NCBI GenBank assembly: GCA_037447655.1
Contig: JBBHKE010003285.1
Span: forward strand, 219,106 to 243,970
Direction: 5' to 3'
From: Zygnema cylindricum
Taxonomy: Eukaryota; Streptophyta; Zygnematophyceae; Zygnematales; Zygnemataceae
DNA length: 24,865 nt
Below the pieces are notes generated by a model. It was not told the origin of the DNA and did no database searches. It saw nothing but the letters and a program-made list of their open reading frames with translations. The position numbers were made by a program, and so were the translations under genes. Shown here piece by piece: positions 1 through 9,480 of this stretch (the stretch's first letter is position 1; each line of letters starts with the position of its first letter).

Positions 1-785
1 ACGTGGAATCACTTCCCGCTAATCCTATTGGATCAGACAGGGTTTGGAGATGCAGACGAAGATTTGGTGGAGATCTTCTCTGCTTTTTTAGGGTTTTTGA
101 GGAGGACATTTAGAAGGAAAAGAAGGAGAAGAAGGAGACGAAGGAGTAGAAGGAGAAGAAGGAGAAGAAAGGAAGGAAGCCTGTAAAGGAGTAGACGATT
201 CCTATATTTGGAGTAGTCGAATCCCAACTTTAATAATGAAAGTTCGGAGAATGACGATGAAGACATGAAAAAAGAAAGGAAATGGAAATGTAAGCAAAAA
301 ACGGAACAATAATACTTTGCTATTGACTAATGATTGAAAATAAGGAAAGTTTCCAAATGTTAGGAAAACTACAACTCTAAACGCTATTAGTGTTAAAGTT
401 TTTTTCGCCACTTAAAACATCTTTACTTCAAATGTGAATTTGACGGTAGCGATAGGAAGATACGACTATCACCTTACGATGTGGTGGTCTCCAATCGAAA
501 ATAGGACGTGTGTATTAGAAGGAAAGACGTTTAAAGTGGCGAGAAAAACATCAACATTAATAACATTAAAGTCTCCAAAAATTTATTGTATTGAGGAAGA
601 ATCTGAATCCGAAAAACGAAAAGAAAAAAAAAATGAAATTTTGTTTCTAAAAGGTCAACAAGAAACTAAGGGGAAGAAACTGGATCGCTTACCTTTTGAT
701 CAAAAGGGTGGAAATATCGAATGGTCTCATTATTTTATTTTGGCCGCCACGGAAGAATCATTCCTCTTGTAGCAATAAATGAATT
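1..785 (+). pseudogene. Element E: decayed copia integrase-RT linker
   Basis: This is a low-complexity, partly purine-rich stretch read on the plus strand. A run of GAAGGA-like triplets at about 112-180 encodes an acidic, Glu/Gly-rich tract in one frame. The stretch at 434-772 is open for 112 codons and rich in Lys and Glu. It ends in ILAATEESFLL, a type of sequence found just before the RT domain in copia polyproteins. The next segment (785-1512) is clearly RT, so I infer that this is the variable linker between integrase and RT. No catalytic motif is visible, and the element is cut by the window start. The assignment is by position and composition only. Confidence 0.45.
112..180. repeat. 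GAAGGA-type purine-rich simple repeat
   Basis: Nearly all bases are G or A on the plus strand, with imperfect repeats of GAAGGA or AGAAGGAG. It could be a relic of a Glu-rich coding linker or simple-sequence expansion. A leucine-rich reading on the minus strand is only its complement. Confidence 0.8.
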
Positions 786-1512
786 AAAATATGCCTGACG
801 ATCCCCAATCATACGCCGAAGCTCGAAGTTTTTGTGATTGGGAAGATAAGTGGAAACCAGCTTAGGATAAGAACTTAAATCAATTATCGAAAAAAAAACT
901 TTCGAGGAGGTAAGTCTTTCGGAGGGGAAAAAGGCTATCGATGCTAAATGGGTGATAAAAAAAAAAACAAGTGTATCGGGGGAATTAATAAAATACAAGG
1001 CTAGATTGGTATGTAGGGATTTCAACAAGCACGAGGATGGAATATTTAAAGACTTACACACCCGTTGTAAAATTGGACTCTTTAAAAAATTTAATTGCAA
1101 TTGCGGCTGAAGGAATAAGCAAAAACATCACATGGACGTGGAAACGACTTTCTAAACGACGAATAAGAGGAAGAAGTTAATAAGAAGGGGCCCGTGGGAG
1201 TGCATTTGAAAGGAGGAAAAGTATGGTGGTTGCGAAAGTCGTAGTACAGATTGAAACACAAGCACAAGAGTTGGTACATTCGTCTTCATAAGGTACTCAC
1301 TAACTTTGGTTTTTTCGTACGATCTCTTACTTTCCGTAAATAGAGAGGGAAAGAAGCAAATTATATTTTTTTACGTAGATGATTTTCTAATAATTAGTGA
1401 TAGTCTGTTGATTATTAATGAGTTAAAAGCATTTATACGATTATATTTTCAAGTGACAGCTTTTGGGCGAAATACGTCACATTTTGAGAATAGAGGTATT
1501 TGTAGAAATGAG
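785..1512 (+). pseudogene. Element E: copia reverse transcriptase relic
   Basis: RT (RVT_2 type) would copy element RNA into DNA in virus-like particles. In order, the plus strand shows a linker-to-RT block with DDPQSYAEA and DWEDKWKPA near 790-865, then GKKAIDAKWVIKKKT at about 925-970, then IKYKARLVCRDF at about 990-1025. A PVVKLDSL-like block follows near 1060-1085 in another frame. The palm core YVDD, within FFYVDDFLIISDS, lies at about 1365-1405. Frameshifts and stops, for example the TAG after WKPA, split it. The segment between about 1090 and 1300 is hard to align. It stops at 1512, where LTR D begins, so the RT end and RNase H are missing. This is certainly a copia-type RT and certainly non-functional. 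Confidence 0.8.
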
Positions 1513-1717
1513 TGGTTCATATTAGGTATTTTCTAGATCTGGAAAATGTAAAATAAAAGACTAGAAAGAATTAGAGGCAACGTGCCTCTAACTCCTCTCT
1601 CAAGTCCCCACATTTGTCGCAATTACTAAAGACTAGAGAAGGAGTTTGAGCCATGGCCGCCTAGCTTGTCTACGGAGATAAGAAGAAGTGTAGGGTAGAG
1701 ATACCAAAAAGGGTGGA

Positions 1718-1790
1718 CGGACCTAGGATGTGATACTAGTACCTACTGTCTGTCATAATAACTGTAGTCTCTATCCCATAAGTATAGTAT
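1718..1790 (-). other. Decayed antisense tRNA-like segment in LTR D
   Basis: This corresponds to the tRNA-like segment of LTRs A-C. A T-arm-like hairpin remains (CTAGG, loop of 7, ACTAG at 1723-1739; four of five pairs). The D-arm side is eroded. It is called only by alignment with the better copies. Confidence 0.4.
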
Positions 1791-2060
1791 CTTTGTTAAG
1801 ATGTATAGGGTTTGATAATTATTTAAAGATGTATTTGTCCACAATTCCATTTAACTAAGCCAATGGACTTTAGAACATTGACTCAGTTGAACATATAGTG
1901 AGAACGAAGGTAACGCACAAACTAAATGTTTCAAACATTTTTTTTTCAACGGCTAGTATTAAAAGCCGGTTTGGATCAGTCGACTACAGTGCGAGCCTAC
2001 AGTGCGAGCCAACAACGCGGAACGGTCGCTTTGACGGTTTTCGATCACAAGAACGCCAGA

Positions 2061-2244
2061 TAACATGTGGCATTGTCTCATTAATTTGCAGCATCTCCGA
2101 AAAGCACCAAAAAAATCCGGATGAGACAGGCGTCAACTTCTTGGCCATGGTGTATAGTGGTCGTACAAAAATTACTCTTCGTAAAAAAAGTACTCTGGCA
2201 CCAGTACCTTTTTGTAATCTACAATAATATGATTGGTGTCGTAC
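2061..2244 (+). promoter_or_regulatory. Predicted promoter block of LTR D
   Basis: It contains ACATGTGGCA (2063-2072), the decayed counterpart of the ACGT box in the other LTRs. The inverted cores AAAAAGTAC and GTACCTTTTT at 2185-2213 are separated by TCTGGCACCA (10 nt). TGATTGGTGTCGTAC, a reversed CCAAT box plus a GTAC core, lies at 2230-2244. Order and spacing match LTRs A and C. No transcription start can be placed. Confidence 0.45.
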
Positions 2245-2535
2245 TCTAGTAGTAGGGATTTAGAGAGGGGTTTTAGGACTTAGACAAATCAATAGATAGC
2301 CGCCTCTCTCCCAAAGGGTACTTGTATAAGAAGGCCATCTTTGACCATTCATACTCACTGCTCAAGGGAGCAAATTAGTAATTTTTTTTTCCGGCAGACT
2401 CAAGAGAGTCTTGCCTTCACTAGGGTGAAGTGAGTTAAATCTATTGTATGTGAGACAGGCAATCTGCCTTGATCAATCATGAGGAGGTTAGGGCTATCCT
2501 ACGGGCTTCGTGTGAGTTGCTTACTCTGAGGGCCT

Positions 2536-3535
2536 ATGGAGGTCTCACATTTATAGGTTATAGGCCCACACTCGAGGGTTCCCGTCTTTAACGAAACTAG
2601 CTTCATATACCGGGTGAGTATGATGACATGAGCTCTATGTGAGAAAAGGTTTCGGGGGATAGTGAGTGGAGTGGAGCGTCCATCCAGTTTAGACATCCCT
2701 CCTCAGTTTGGAGGGAGCAAATTTACGAGGATAAATGATCTAGGTCCACCGGAGGAGATGAAATACGGGGATGTGTTGAACAATGGGAGGAAAGGGAACA
2801 ATTGACACCGATAGAAAATCGCTCGGCATTCATGTCACCTGTTCCGAGAAACGAGGAGAATGATATTGATATCTAAAACAATAATAATATGGTAGCAAAG
2901 CACTTTATTCTCCCTCATCTCACTCAAGGACTTGCATCCCCTCACTTGCATGTGGAAAGCGCATCCAATCTATGGGTGGCACTCATAGATATGTACCGAA
3001 GTCATACCATTCAACAATATTGACTAATCAAAAAATAGATGCATATGCATACAAAAATGGGAAGATGCTTGATTTTTGTAATGAGCTTGGGACACTTTTT
3101 ATAAAGTTTGAGAGTAATGGAAAAAAAAAAACTGAAAAGGCAAAGGTTAACTCTTAACTCATGAAGTAACCCGATGAGTATGAAAATGTAGTGAACTGTA
3201 TACAAGATCTATCGGACACCATATGGACTTGGAATTCTATGGTAGGGATGATCCTCGTTTGAGATAATACGATAGAGATCTAAAGGGGAGGAAAGAGCGG
3301 ACAAGCCTAGACAACGGTGACCAATTGGAGGAACAAGGACTTAAGGAAACCCTTTGGAAACTTTGGAGGGGGACAGAATAATGAATTTGATGAATCCGAT
3401 CCGAGGGTTTCCAAGGGACTTTGTCACATTTGAAAGAAACCAAGGCACCATATGTCAAAGTGTTCTAAGCAAACTGATCTTTGGCTAAAAGAGAGGAAAA
3501 CGAGTGGACCTCTGAAAAGGAGATTAGAAGGCCCT
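2536..3535 (+). pseudogene. Element D: gag relic
   Basis: Gag forms the virus-like particle that packages element RNA. The ATG at 2536 lies inside the LTR and is followed by a stop (TAG) at the LTR/PBS junction, then VIGPHSRVPVFN, matching VMGPPSRVPMFD of element B. At 2885-3135 the sequence matches the B Gag core: VAKHFILPHLTQGL, then a block around NLWVALIDMY, then QKIDAYAYKNGKMLDFCNEL. A zinc knuckle relic at about 3423-3465 keeps one Cys, the His and the last Cys. The second Cys codon has become TGA. Frameshifts occur near 3025 and elsewhere. This is a dead copy of the same Gag family as A and B. Confidence 0.75.
2556..2568 (+). other. Primer-binding site of element D (initiator tRNA-Met, internal)
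   Basis: GGTTATAGGCCCA follows the LTR directly and differs by one base from the complement of the tRNAi-Met anticodon stem-loop (GGTTATGGGCCCA). It is inside the gag reading frame. Confidence 0.7.
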
Positions 3536-3536
3536 T

Positions 3537-4070
3537 GTGAAGCGGGTACATGAGGAGGAATCACAAGACAAAGAAAATGAGCTCTTGTTGGATAAGGAGA
3601 TGGAGGTGAAGACCAAGGTAGAAATTTTACGAAAACATAAATTTGCCTTCGGTGGATTGACAGGTGAAGCAGGTTGGATTGTGGATTCAGGCGCCTCCAT
3701 GCACATATGTAAAGATAAACACATTTACAAAAAAATGAGGAAAATTGCCACCTTAGAGATAGAGAACGGGGATGGGAAGATAGTCACTCCTACTTTGGTA
3801 GCAAAGGTAGATCTGAATGTGTTAGTGGAAGGAAACACATCCATAGTTACATTCTCTTATGTGTTTTTTATTCTTGAGTTGAACAAAAATCTCATCTCAA
3901 CATCTGTGTTAGATGATAAGGGTTTTGAAAACAACACTAGAAAAAGAATCTTTATCGCTAGCTTTGAGGATAAAGTTCATTTCATAGTTGAAAAGGGTAG
4001 CCAATGGATGTTTCGGCTGATTTTAAACAATGAAACAAAAAAACTTTATTATGCTGGTGTTCATGATTAA
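3537..4070 (+). pseudogene. Element D: aspartic protease and GAG-pre-integrase start
   Basis: A 178-codon open stretch lies here. WIVDSGASMHICKD at about 3675-3720 contains the retropepsin active-site motif DSGA, intact. The later segments LNKNLISTSVLDDKGF and FIVEKGSQWMFRL match the C-terminal half of copia protease and the lead into the pre-integrase domain. The protease would cut the Gag-Pol precursor. The upstream HKFAFGGLTG has a counterpart in element B (RCAFGGIREV at residues 385-394), which helps locate where B lost its pol. The stretch is open, but the flanking gag and integrase are broken, so I treat it as part of a dead polyprotein. Confidence 0.8.
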
Positions 4071-4536
4071 ATGCTTTGGCAAAAAAAACTTGGATTTGTG
4101 CATTTGGATAAATTAAAAGAAATAAAAGAATGAGAGAAGTGGAAGGAATTCAGTTTAGGGAAAGTAAGAACCTAAGTGACTGTAGTGGGTGTGCTCAAGG
4201 TAAGTCCCACAGATTACCCTTCCCAAAAACAGCCATTTATAAAAGAGAAAAAGTCGTAGATCTGGTACATTAAAACAAATAGGGACCTGCAAAAGTGCGT
4301 TCATGTGGAGGTAAGAGGTATATGATGAACATCAATATGATTGTTCTCAGTAACCAAGATTATATTTTTTGAAAGCAAAATCAGAGGACGCATAATATAT
4401 TACAAATACAAGGTAGTAGAGTTCTTACTTTGGCAGTGAAAGGACAAACACACTATGAGAGATGGACTAGCCGAAAACCATATGTATCACACTTAAAGGT
4501 TTTCGGTATTCAAGTGTTAAGTCTAAATATAGATCG
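4071..4536 (+). pseudogene. Element D: integrase relic, core mostly missing
   Basis: The plus strand continues with LWQKKLGFVHLDKLKE, the HHCC-side GAG-pre-integrase block. CSGCAQGKSHRLPFP at about 4182-4225 holds the Cys pair of the integrase zinc finger. A decayed LVH..GPAKV segment follows, where the first catalytic Asp is normally found. After about 4370 the core is shortened, and the DKGGEY-type second Asp and the QNGVAER-type Glu are absent. Near 4441-4536 HYERWTSRKPYVSHLKVFG marks the end of the integrase region. There are stops throughout. I infer that deletion removed most of the DDE core. Confidence 0.75.
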
Positions 4537-5115
4537 GTCAGATTAGAAGTTAGTGTTGTCCATAGCCTATTTCAGCCATGGATTACTCTCGGAAGTACCA
4601 CAGATTACCCTTCAAATAACTCTGTTTGCGACAGCACAGATTGCTCCACAAGAAACAAAATCACCTTAAAATACGCTGATAGGCAGTATATTAGAGACAC
4701 TATAAACTCCCAAATTATAGCCGATTCCACCGACGGGTCTAGAAGATATAAGCTCCAAAGTTTCTCAAAAACAACTGACAGCTTTACAAACTAACCACTT
4801 TGACTTCTCACAGAATCTCACAGAGATAACAGAATAGAATGAAACTTCTCACACATATAGATTCTATATCATAGAATAACTTCACAAAGTTTCACATGAA
4901 AAAAACAAACAGAGTGATCACACCAACAGGTCAAAGATGCAGAAAACAATTTGCCATTACTTTGATAAACTTGACTGTGATAATCAAAATATTCTAAGTC
5001 CTACAAGTTATACTCACAGAGTTCACTACTGAATGTACGGAGGCATACCAGCCGTACGTTATCTACCATCTACCTAAACTGTTGTGAGTATACACGAATT
5101 ATTCGAGGTATGTCA
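4537..5115. other. No recognisable gene; AT-rich spacer
   Basis: Between the integrase relic of D and the F1 LTR I see no open frame with a recognisable domain, no LTR ends and no RNA gene. A short hairpin (GTACGG and CCGTAC, 11-nt loop) lies at about 5036-5058. The stretch could be the eroded linker of D or the pre-insertion target. Confidence 0.5.
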
Positions 5116-6104
5116 TGTTGTTTTTGGAAAGCTTTAAGTCTCAACAATTTTATAGGACGGCGGAAAAATATATCTATAGGGACACGCGTCGTCACTTGAA
5201 GCACAGTGCATGTTTTTGAATGGTACCAACAACGCAGCATGTTTTTAAATGGTACCAACAACGCAGCAGCGACGCAGATGGAACAAGCGCAACTGCGGTT
5301 ATTCTTGATATGGTCTGTACGGACGAACGCAATCTGCGACGTAACGGGACAAACGCAATTGCTGATATTTTGGTAAAAGACAACGCAGTTGCTAAGCAAC
5401 GAGACAAACGCAGCTGCGGCGGATTTTGGTATGGGACAGCGCAATTGCTACGAAGCTGCAAATATTTGAATGTGATCAGGAATCAGACTGCGCTGCTACG
5501 GTTGATATGAATCAAGTCAACGGACGAGATTCATACGAGAATAATTAAGTGACTCAACAGCCGGATGGACGTACCCAGACAATTGTCACTAAGCCAGACG
5601 AGAAGTATTTGAACAAATAACCTGTATAGGATTCTTAGTAATATTTATTGTACAATGATAGATTAGTTTTAGCGTGATTAGGAGTACTTAGACCTTAGTG
5701 GCAGTTTAGTTCTTTTGGACGTATCTTTTAGGAACACTTGTATCGGCGGTACAACACTATGTTGTAGGAAAACTAAGTAAAGAATATAAGACTTAGGACG
5801 TAGAACATTTCATGTATCTAGACTTCCAGATTGTGTAATCTACAAATTGTTTTTGGGAGACTTTATGAGTTGCATATCTTGGTGTATGATGGATCAATTG
5901 AGCTGAAACTTTGGGAGTTGTCATTTTTTGTGAAATCTTATACCGTGGTATAGTTTGAAGCAGTTTGGTTCATTTTATCAGATTTGGTGAGCTGTAGAAG
6001 CCAAATGTTTAATAGGATTTTCAATAAGCTTCTATGAGTGAGATTATGTCTTCTTCCACTACTATTGCTGATGCTACACCTGCTCCATTGGTTGTAGAAC
6101 AACA
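5116..6104 (+). repeat. 5' LTR of copia element F1
   Basis: It starts TGTTGTTTTTGGAAAGC and ends AGAACAACA just before GGTTATGGGC, with TG...CA termini and 989 bp. It aligns with the full LTR at 19087-19985 and with the truncated LTR at 18837-19086. A tandem duplication of about 29 bp (GTTTTTGAATGGTACCAACA type) lies at about 5209-5266. The first third has repeated CGCAGTTGC / GCAACTGC motifs in both orientations. The gag start codon (6034) lies within the LTR. Confidence 0.85.
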
Positions 6105-6931
6105 GGTTATGGGCTTGTCATCAAGAATTCATATTTTCTCGGGAGAAAAATACGCGTATTGGGCGGATATGGTGGTAACACACTTCGAAAATGTTAATCT
6201 TTTGGACATTTTGGATTGTTCAGAGGCGGAATCGGATCCGTCCTGGTCAAAGAAAAATTTGCAAGCTCGGTCAATTTTGAAATTCTGTATTTCAGAAAAA
6301 TTGGCTATGTCAGGGATAAAAACGAAAAAGCCGATCGATATCTGGAAATCTCTTAAGGATGATTTTGAAAAGGCTAATGTTCGAAAGAACTATTTTTGGC
6401 TGGACGAATTTAGGACTACAAATACACGAGTGACACTATGGTAGAATATTGTTATAAAATTCGAATACTAATAGATTCTCATGCTTGTGCAGGTGGATCT
6501 TTTCCTTAGTTTCAACACGTTGCTTTGCTAATAAGGGGTCTTCCTAATACTATGAGAGTAGCGTTTGATAGGCTGAAACAAAAAGATAAATCTAGCTAGA
6601 CACTACAGTTAGCTATTAATTTGATTTTTGAAGAGGAGGCAGATTCTAAAATTCTTAATGGTGAAAAACAAGTAAAGGTATTTAGCACTGAAATTGACAA
6701 AAAATTTCAGTTTAATCAGCAGAGAAATCAATTTAATTAGAATCAGAATCAGTTTAGACAGTTTAATCCAAGAGGAAATAGACAATCTTTCAATGCTTAT
6801 TTTTATTTTAATGAAAAAGGTCATGGATACAAATTCTATCCTAAGCTTAAGAAAGCTAATGAAACAGATCCATATAGGCTAGGATGGCAGCAGAGCCAGT
6901 TTCATCAAGGCTTCACGGGATCATCACAATG
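6034..6931 (+). pseudogene. F1 gag relic
   Basis: The ATG at 6034 lies 71 bases inside the 5' LTR. The frame reads MSEIMSSSTTIADATPAP, crosses the PBS as QQVMGL, then continues into a UBN2-type Gag N-terminus (FSGEKYAYWADMV) up to 6444, where it stops after a frameshift. Gag continues in another frame with LIRGLPNTMRVAFDRLKQKD and LQLAINLIFEEE, then an Asn/Gln-rich tract and a zinc knuckle remnant near 6796-6845. In F2 the knuckle reads CFYCNVKGHGYKFC. Here all three Cys positions are Tyr or Phe, so it could not bind zinc. Not functional. Confidence 0.82.
6105..6117 (+). other. Primer-binding site of F1
   Basis: GGTTATGGGCTTG abuts the LTR. Its first ten bases are complementary to the anticodon stem-loop of initiator tRNA-Met (...GCCCATAACC). 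It encodes part of the Gag N-terminus (VMGL). Confidence 0.65.
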
Positions 6932-7014
6932 AGCAAATGCACTATTCTTGGCGTCTTCCTCTCATCACGACGAGTCTCTTTCACTCTCTAACGAGGAGGA
7001 TGATGATTTATTTG

Positions 7015-7157
7015 CTATGGCAGTAGCCATGGAGGGCGTGAAAGACAATGGATGGATAATGGACACTGGAGCGTCGGCCCACAAGTGATGGAACAAGGCA
7101 GCTTTCAAAAATCTGAAATCAACACCAAAGAAAAATATCTACTATGCATGTGGAATG
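7015..7157 (+). pseudogene. F1 protease, 5' part (split by element A)
   Basis: GWIMDTGASAHK at about 7051-7086 carries the retropepsin motif DTGA. It is followed by a stop (TGA at the position of Cys in F2) and by KNLKSTPKKNIYYACGM. The reading is cut at 7157 by the TG end of the element A LTR and resumes at 15612. F2 (20897-21355) shows the uninterrupted arrangement. Confidence 0.85.
7153..7157. repeat. Target-site duplication of element A, left copy
   Basis: GAATG directly precedes the LTR start TGAAAC. The second copy is 15612-15616. The empty site in F2 reads TGGAATGAGTGTGC. Confidence 0.9.
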
Positions 7158-7620
7158 TGAAACTCTGAGACCTCCATTGGCCCTCAGAGTAAGCAGATCC
7201 AAAGAAGTTAATCTAGATAGTGTCGACTCCTAACTTGATATAAACCCAAATGACTGACCCCTTGACAATCAAAACCTAAATATAGATTCACCCCTGTGAA
7301 ATAACACTTTGTGTGTGGTCAGTTTCACAACAGAATGCAAAGTTAGAATATGAGATATGGACACATTCACCCATTTTGAATTTCCCTTTGAAATGCAGCC
7401 ACCCTGGCAGACAAAAACTTTGACCGACTACACCCCTGTATAGCCTGGACTCCCCTCATTCCGCAACAAAAATAATCACTGAAAATGGTCAAGTAAATTG
7501 TTTGTTATGGCTGGCCAAATTTTGCCATTTATACAAGGTTCTCTTTGGGAGAGGCAGCTACCTACCTAAAATTTTCTAAGTCCTATTCCCCCTCTAAAAT
7601 TCTATCTATTGAAGTACGGA

Positions 7621-7792
7621 ACCAATCAAATTAGTGTGTCGTACATAAAAGTACAGGTGCTGGTGTACTTTATGTACGACCATTCTATGACATGGCCAAA
7701 ATGTCGACACGTGTCAAACCATGATTAGTTCCTGTAATCTCCGAAATTCCCGTAATCCAATGTTATCACGCCACGTGTCATTTGACGTGGCA
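7621..7792 (-). promoter_or_regulatory. Predicted promoter block of LTR A (3' copy)
   Basis: On the element strand the order is TGCCACGTCA and TGACACGTGG (7771-7792), the inverted pair TCGTACATAAAGTAC and GTACTTTTATGTACGA (7639-7679, 10-nt spacer), then TTTGATTGGT at 7621-7630. The ACGT boxes resemble bZIP sites and the GTAC cores resemble SBP-domain sites. The role is inferred from conservation across the LTRs only. Confidence 0.5.
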
Positions 7793-8077
7793 AAGACCGT
7801 TAAACGCCAAAAGTACCTTTTCTGTGATCGTGACGCCTATCGCGGCCGTCCGATCAAAACAGGCTATAATCCTAGCCGCTAAAATTCGACGCGCAGTATT
7901 TGTTTCGCTATCGAAACAAATGCGTGGTATCCATTCCGTCCCCAAACCGTACTCCGTACTAAATCAAACTGTATCTATGCACTAAGTATCTATTCGCCGT
8001 TAAACGAATTAATCTACATGTTAAGATTGATATCTTTATCGAACCTTATATATTATAATATGTGTCCTAGACTTAAG

Positions 8078-8141
8078 GGTTAGAGCTAACGACGATTGGA
8101 ACTTGACGAACGGCAAGTACTAGGATCAATTCCTAGGTCCG
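8078..8141 (+). other. tRNA-like segment, antisense in LTR A (3' copy)
   Basis: GGTTAGAGCTAAC resembles box A / D-arm. ACTTG, an 8-nt loop and CAAGT (8101-8118) form a five-pair arm. CTAGG-ATCAATT-CCTAG (8120-8136) is a perfect T-arm with a box B-like loop. No 7-bp acceptor stem is visible. It reads opposite to the element. Confidence 0.55.
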
Positions 8142-8337
8142 TCAAGTAACTTTTGGTAAATCTATCTAATCCACCCCTTGTCTTCTCTAGTGAGCTTAGG
8201 TAACCATGGCTCTAGCTCCCTATCAAGCCTTTAGTGACTACAACAAGTGTGGGGGCTTGGAGAAGGAGGTTAGAGGCAGACCGCCTCTGCTACTTTTCTA
8301 TCCTAAAACAGACCGAGAAAATACATAAATATCAACA

Positions 8338-8350
8338 CTCCCCTTATTTT
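8338..8350 (-). other. Polypurine tract of element A
   Basis: On the element strand AAAATAAGGGGAG directly precedes the 3' LTR (TGTTGAT). The same tract is present in B. It would prime plus-strand DNA synthesis. Confidence 0.85.
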
Positions 8351-8400
8351 CTAGTCTATTTTCCTTTCAACTCCCACAAATAAATGAACAAACATCCCCT

Positions 8401-8403
<3 letters not shown>

Positions 8404-8448
<45 letters not shown>

Positions 8449-8449
8449 T
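8404..8449. repeat. (TA)n microsatellite followed by a T run
   Basis: About 18 TA dinucleotides are followed by nine T, in the untranslated region between the gag-like ORF and the 3' LTR of element A. B lacks it. Confidence 0.95.
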
Positions 8450-9390
8450 CTTTTTCCTTTTCTTTTTATAAAACATAAAAAAATACTCTCTTATTTAACA
8501 CACTGCATTATATGAACTAAAATAATAATTACATTACACATTTTTTTAACATCCCACTTTTTATAAATCCGTGCAAAGATTTTATCCACCTCATTAGTTT
8601 TCCATCCACACACAAACCGATTTCCCTCTTGCGATCCAAACAGCCAGCCCCATCTCCAATCCGCAACATACACCCAGATGCTAACCCTTTTACATGCACA
8701 CCTTCATAAATGCCATCACTCCCTTTAGTGATGTCAAACCCATTACCCCCAAAAATTGAACTTTCCTCACTCTCTCCCATCAATTTCTTTCCACTATTAT
8801 TTTCTATTTTTATTCCCAAAAAATATTTCTCCTCCCCTAAACCTTTCATTAAATATTCCTCTTCTCCCTTATCCTTAAAAACCCCTTCTAGTTTCACTTC
8901 TCCCTTTTCCGCGGAATCCGTTGAAGTCTCCTTTTCCGACCAGTTTTCTGTTTTCAAAATATTTATTAAATTATTCTTATTAATTTTATCTTTTCCGTTT
9001 TCACTTATGAATCCTAGATCAGACTTTCTCATTTCTAAGTCATACACTCTACACTCCTCGACATCCTGAAGTACCTCCTCTCTCTTTACTTCCCTTATAC
9101 CTCCAAAAGCACACTGTTGCTTTCGTGGAATTTATGTGTGTTTTTTTCTCTTCCCCACACTACTAATCCGGAGAAGCTCAAAAAAAAACTTCATCCTCTT
9201 TCTCCTCTTCCCCTTCTTCTTCCTCATCCACATTCCAACTTCTAAGTTTTTCCAAACAAGGGCATTCCTCCATATAATGACCCGGTTCCCTACAAAAGAA
9301 GCAAACCCATTTTTTCGAAGCTCCACTTTCTTTTCTTCTCCCTCTCTTTCCACCAAAATTCCGATAAGATTTACCTTTGTCTTTCTTCCC

Positions 9391-9480
9391 CTCATCACGC
9401 TTCCGCTCGTCACCACCGTTCCTCTCATCACGCTTCCGCCAATCACCGTTGTTCCTCTCATCACGCTTCCGCTAATCACC
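9391..9480 (-). repeat. 33-bp coding minisatellite in element A gag
   Basis: Three copies start at 9391, 9424 and 9457 (CTCATCACGCTTCCGC on the plus strand), period 33 bp. On the element strand each encodes 11 residues of the RKRDERNNGDW type. B has two copies. Confidence 0.9.

Larger units (their letters stand above)
1513..2555 (+). repeat. LTR of element D (same LTR type as A, B, C)
   Basis: The start is set by alignment with the complements of LTRs A and B and with LTR C: TGGTTCATATTAGGTATTTTC corresponds to TGTTAAAATTGTGTATTTTC. Shared blocks follow: GCCTCTAACTCC, GTCCCCACATTTGTCGCA, GAGCCATGG, a decayed tRNA-like T-arm at 1723-1739, inverted GTAC cores at 2185-2213 and TGATTGGTGTCGTAC at 2230-2244. 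The end is marked by TTTATA directly before a PBS-like sequence, where B has TTTCA. Length is 1043 bp against 1069 bp for B. The terminal dinucleotide is decayed. No second LTR of this element is visible downstream. Confidence 0.75.
7158..8337 (-). repeat. 3' LTR of element A
   Basis: 1180 bp with intact termini: TGAAACTC on the plus strand and ATCAACA at the other end, so TGTTGAT...GTTTCA on the element strand. It holds a tRNA-like segment (8078-8141), ACGT boxes (7771-7792) and the inverted GTAC box (7639-7679). Near the inner end it carries the gag ATG context (ATGGAGGTCTCAGAGTTTCA), still intact here although it is mutated in the 5' LTR. Confidence 0.9.

Noticed and set aside
33-266. Leu-rich minus-strand ORF resembling a membrane protein
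   Set aside because: The leucine run is the complement of the GAAGGA simple repeat. There are no other signs of a gene.
5070-5510. Overlapping ORFs of 89-124 codons on both strands in the F1 LTR
   Set aside because: They arise from GCA-rich subrepeats that lack stops in several frames. No start context or homology, and they are broken in the F2 LTR.
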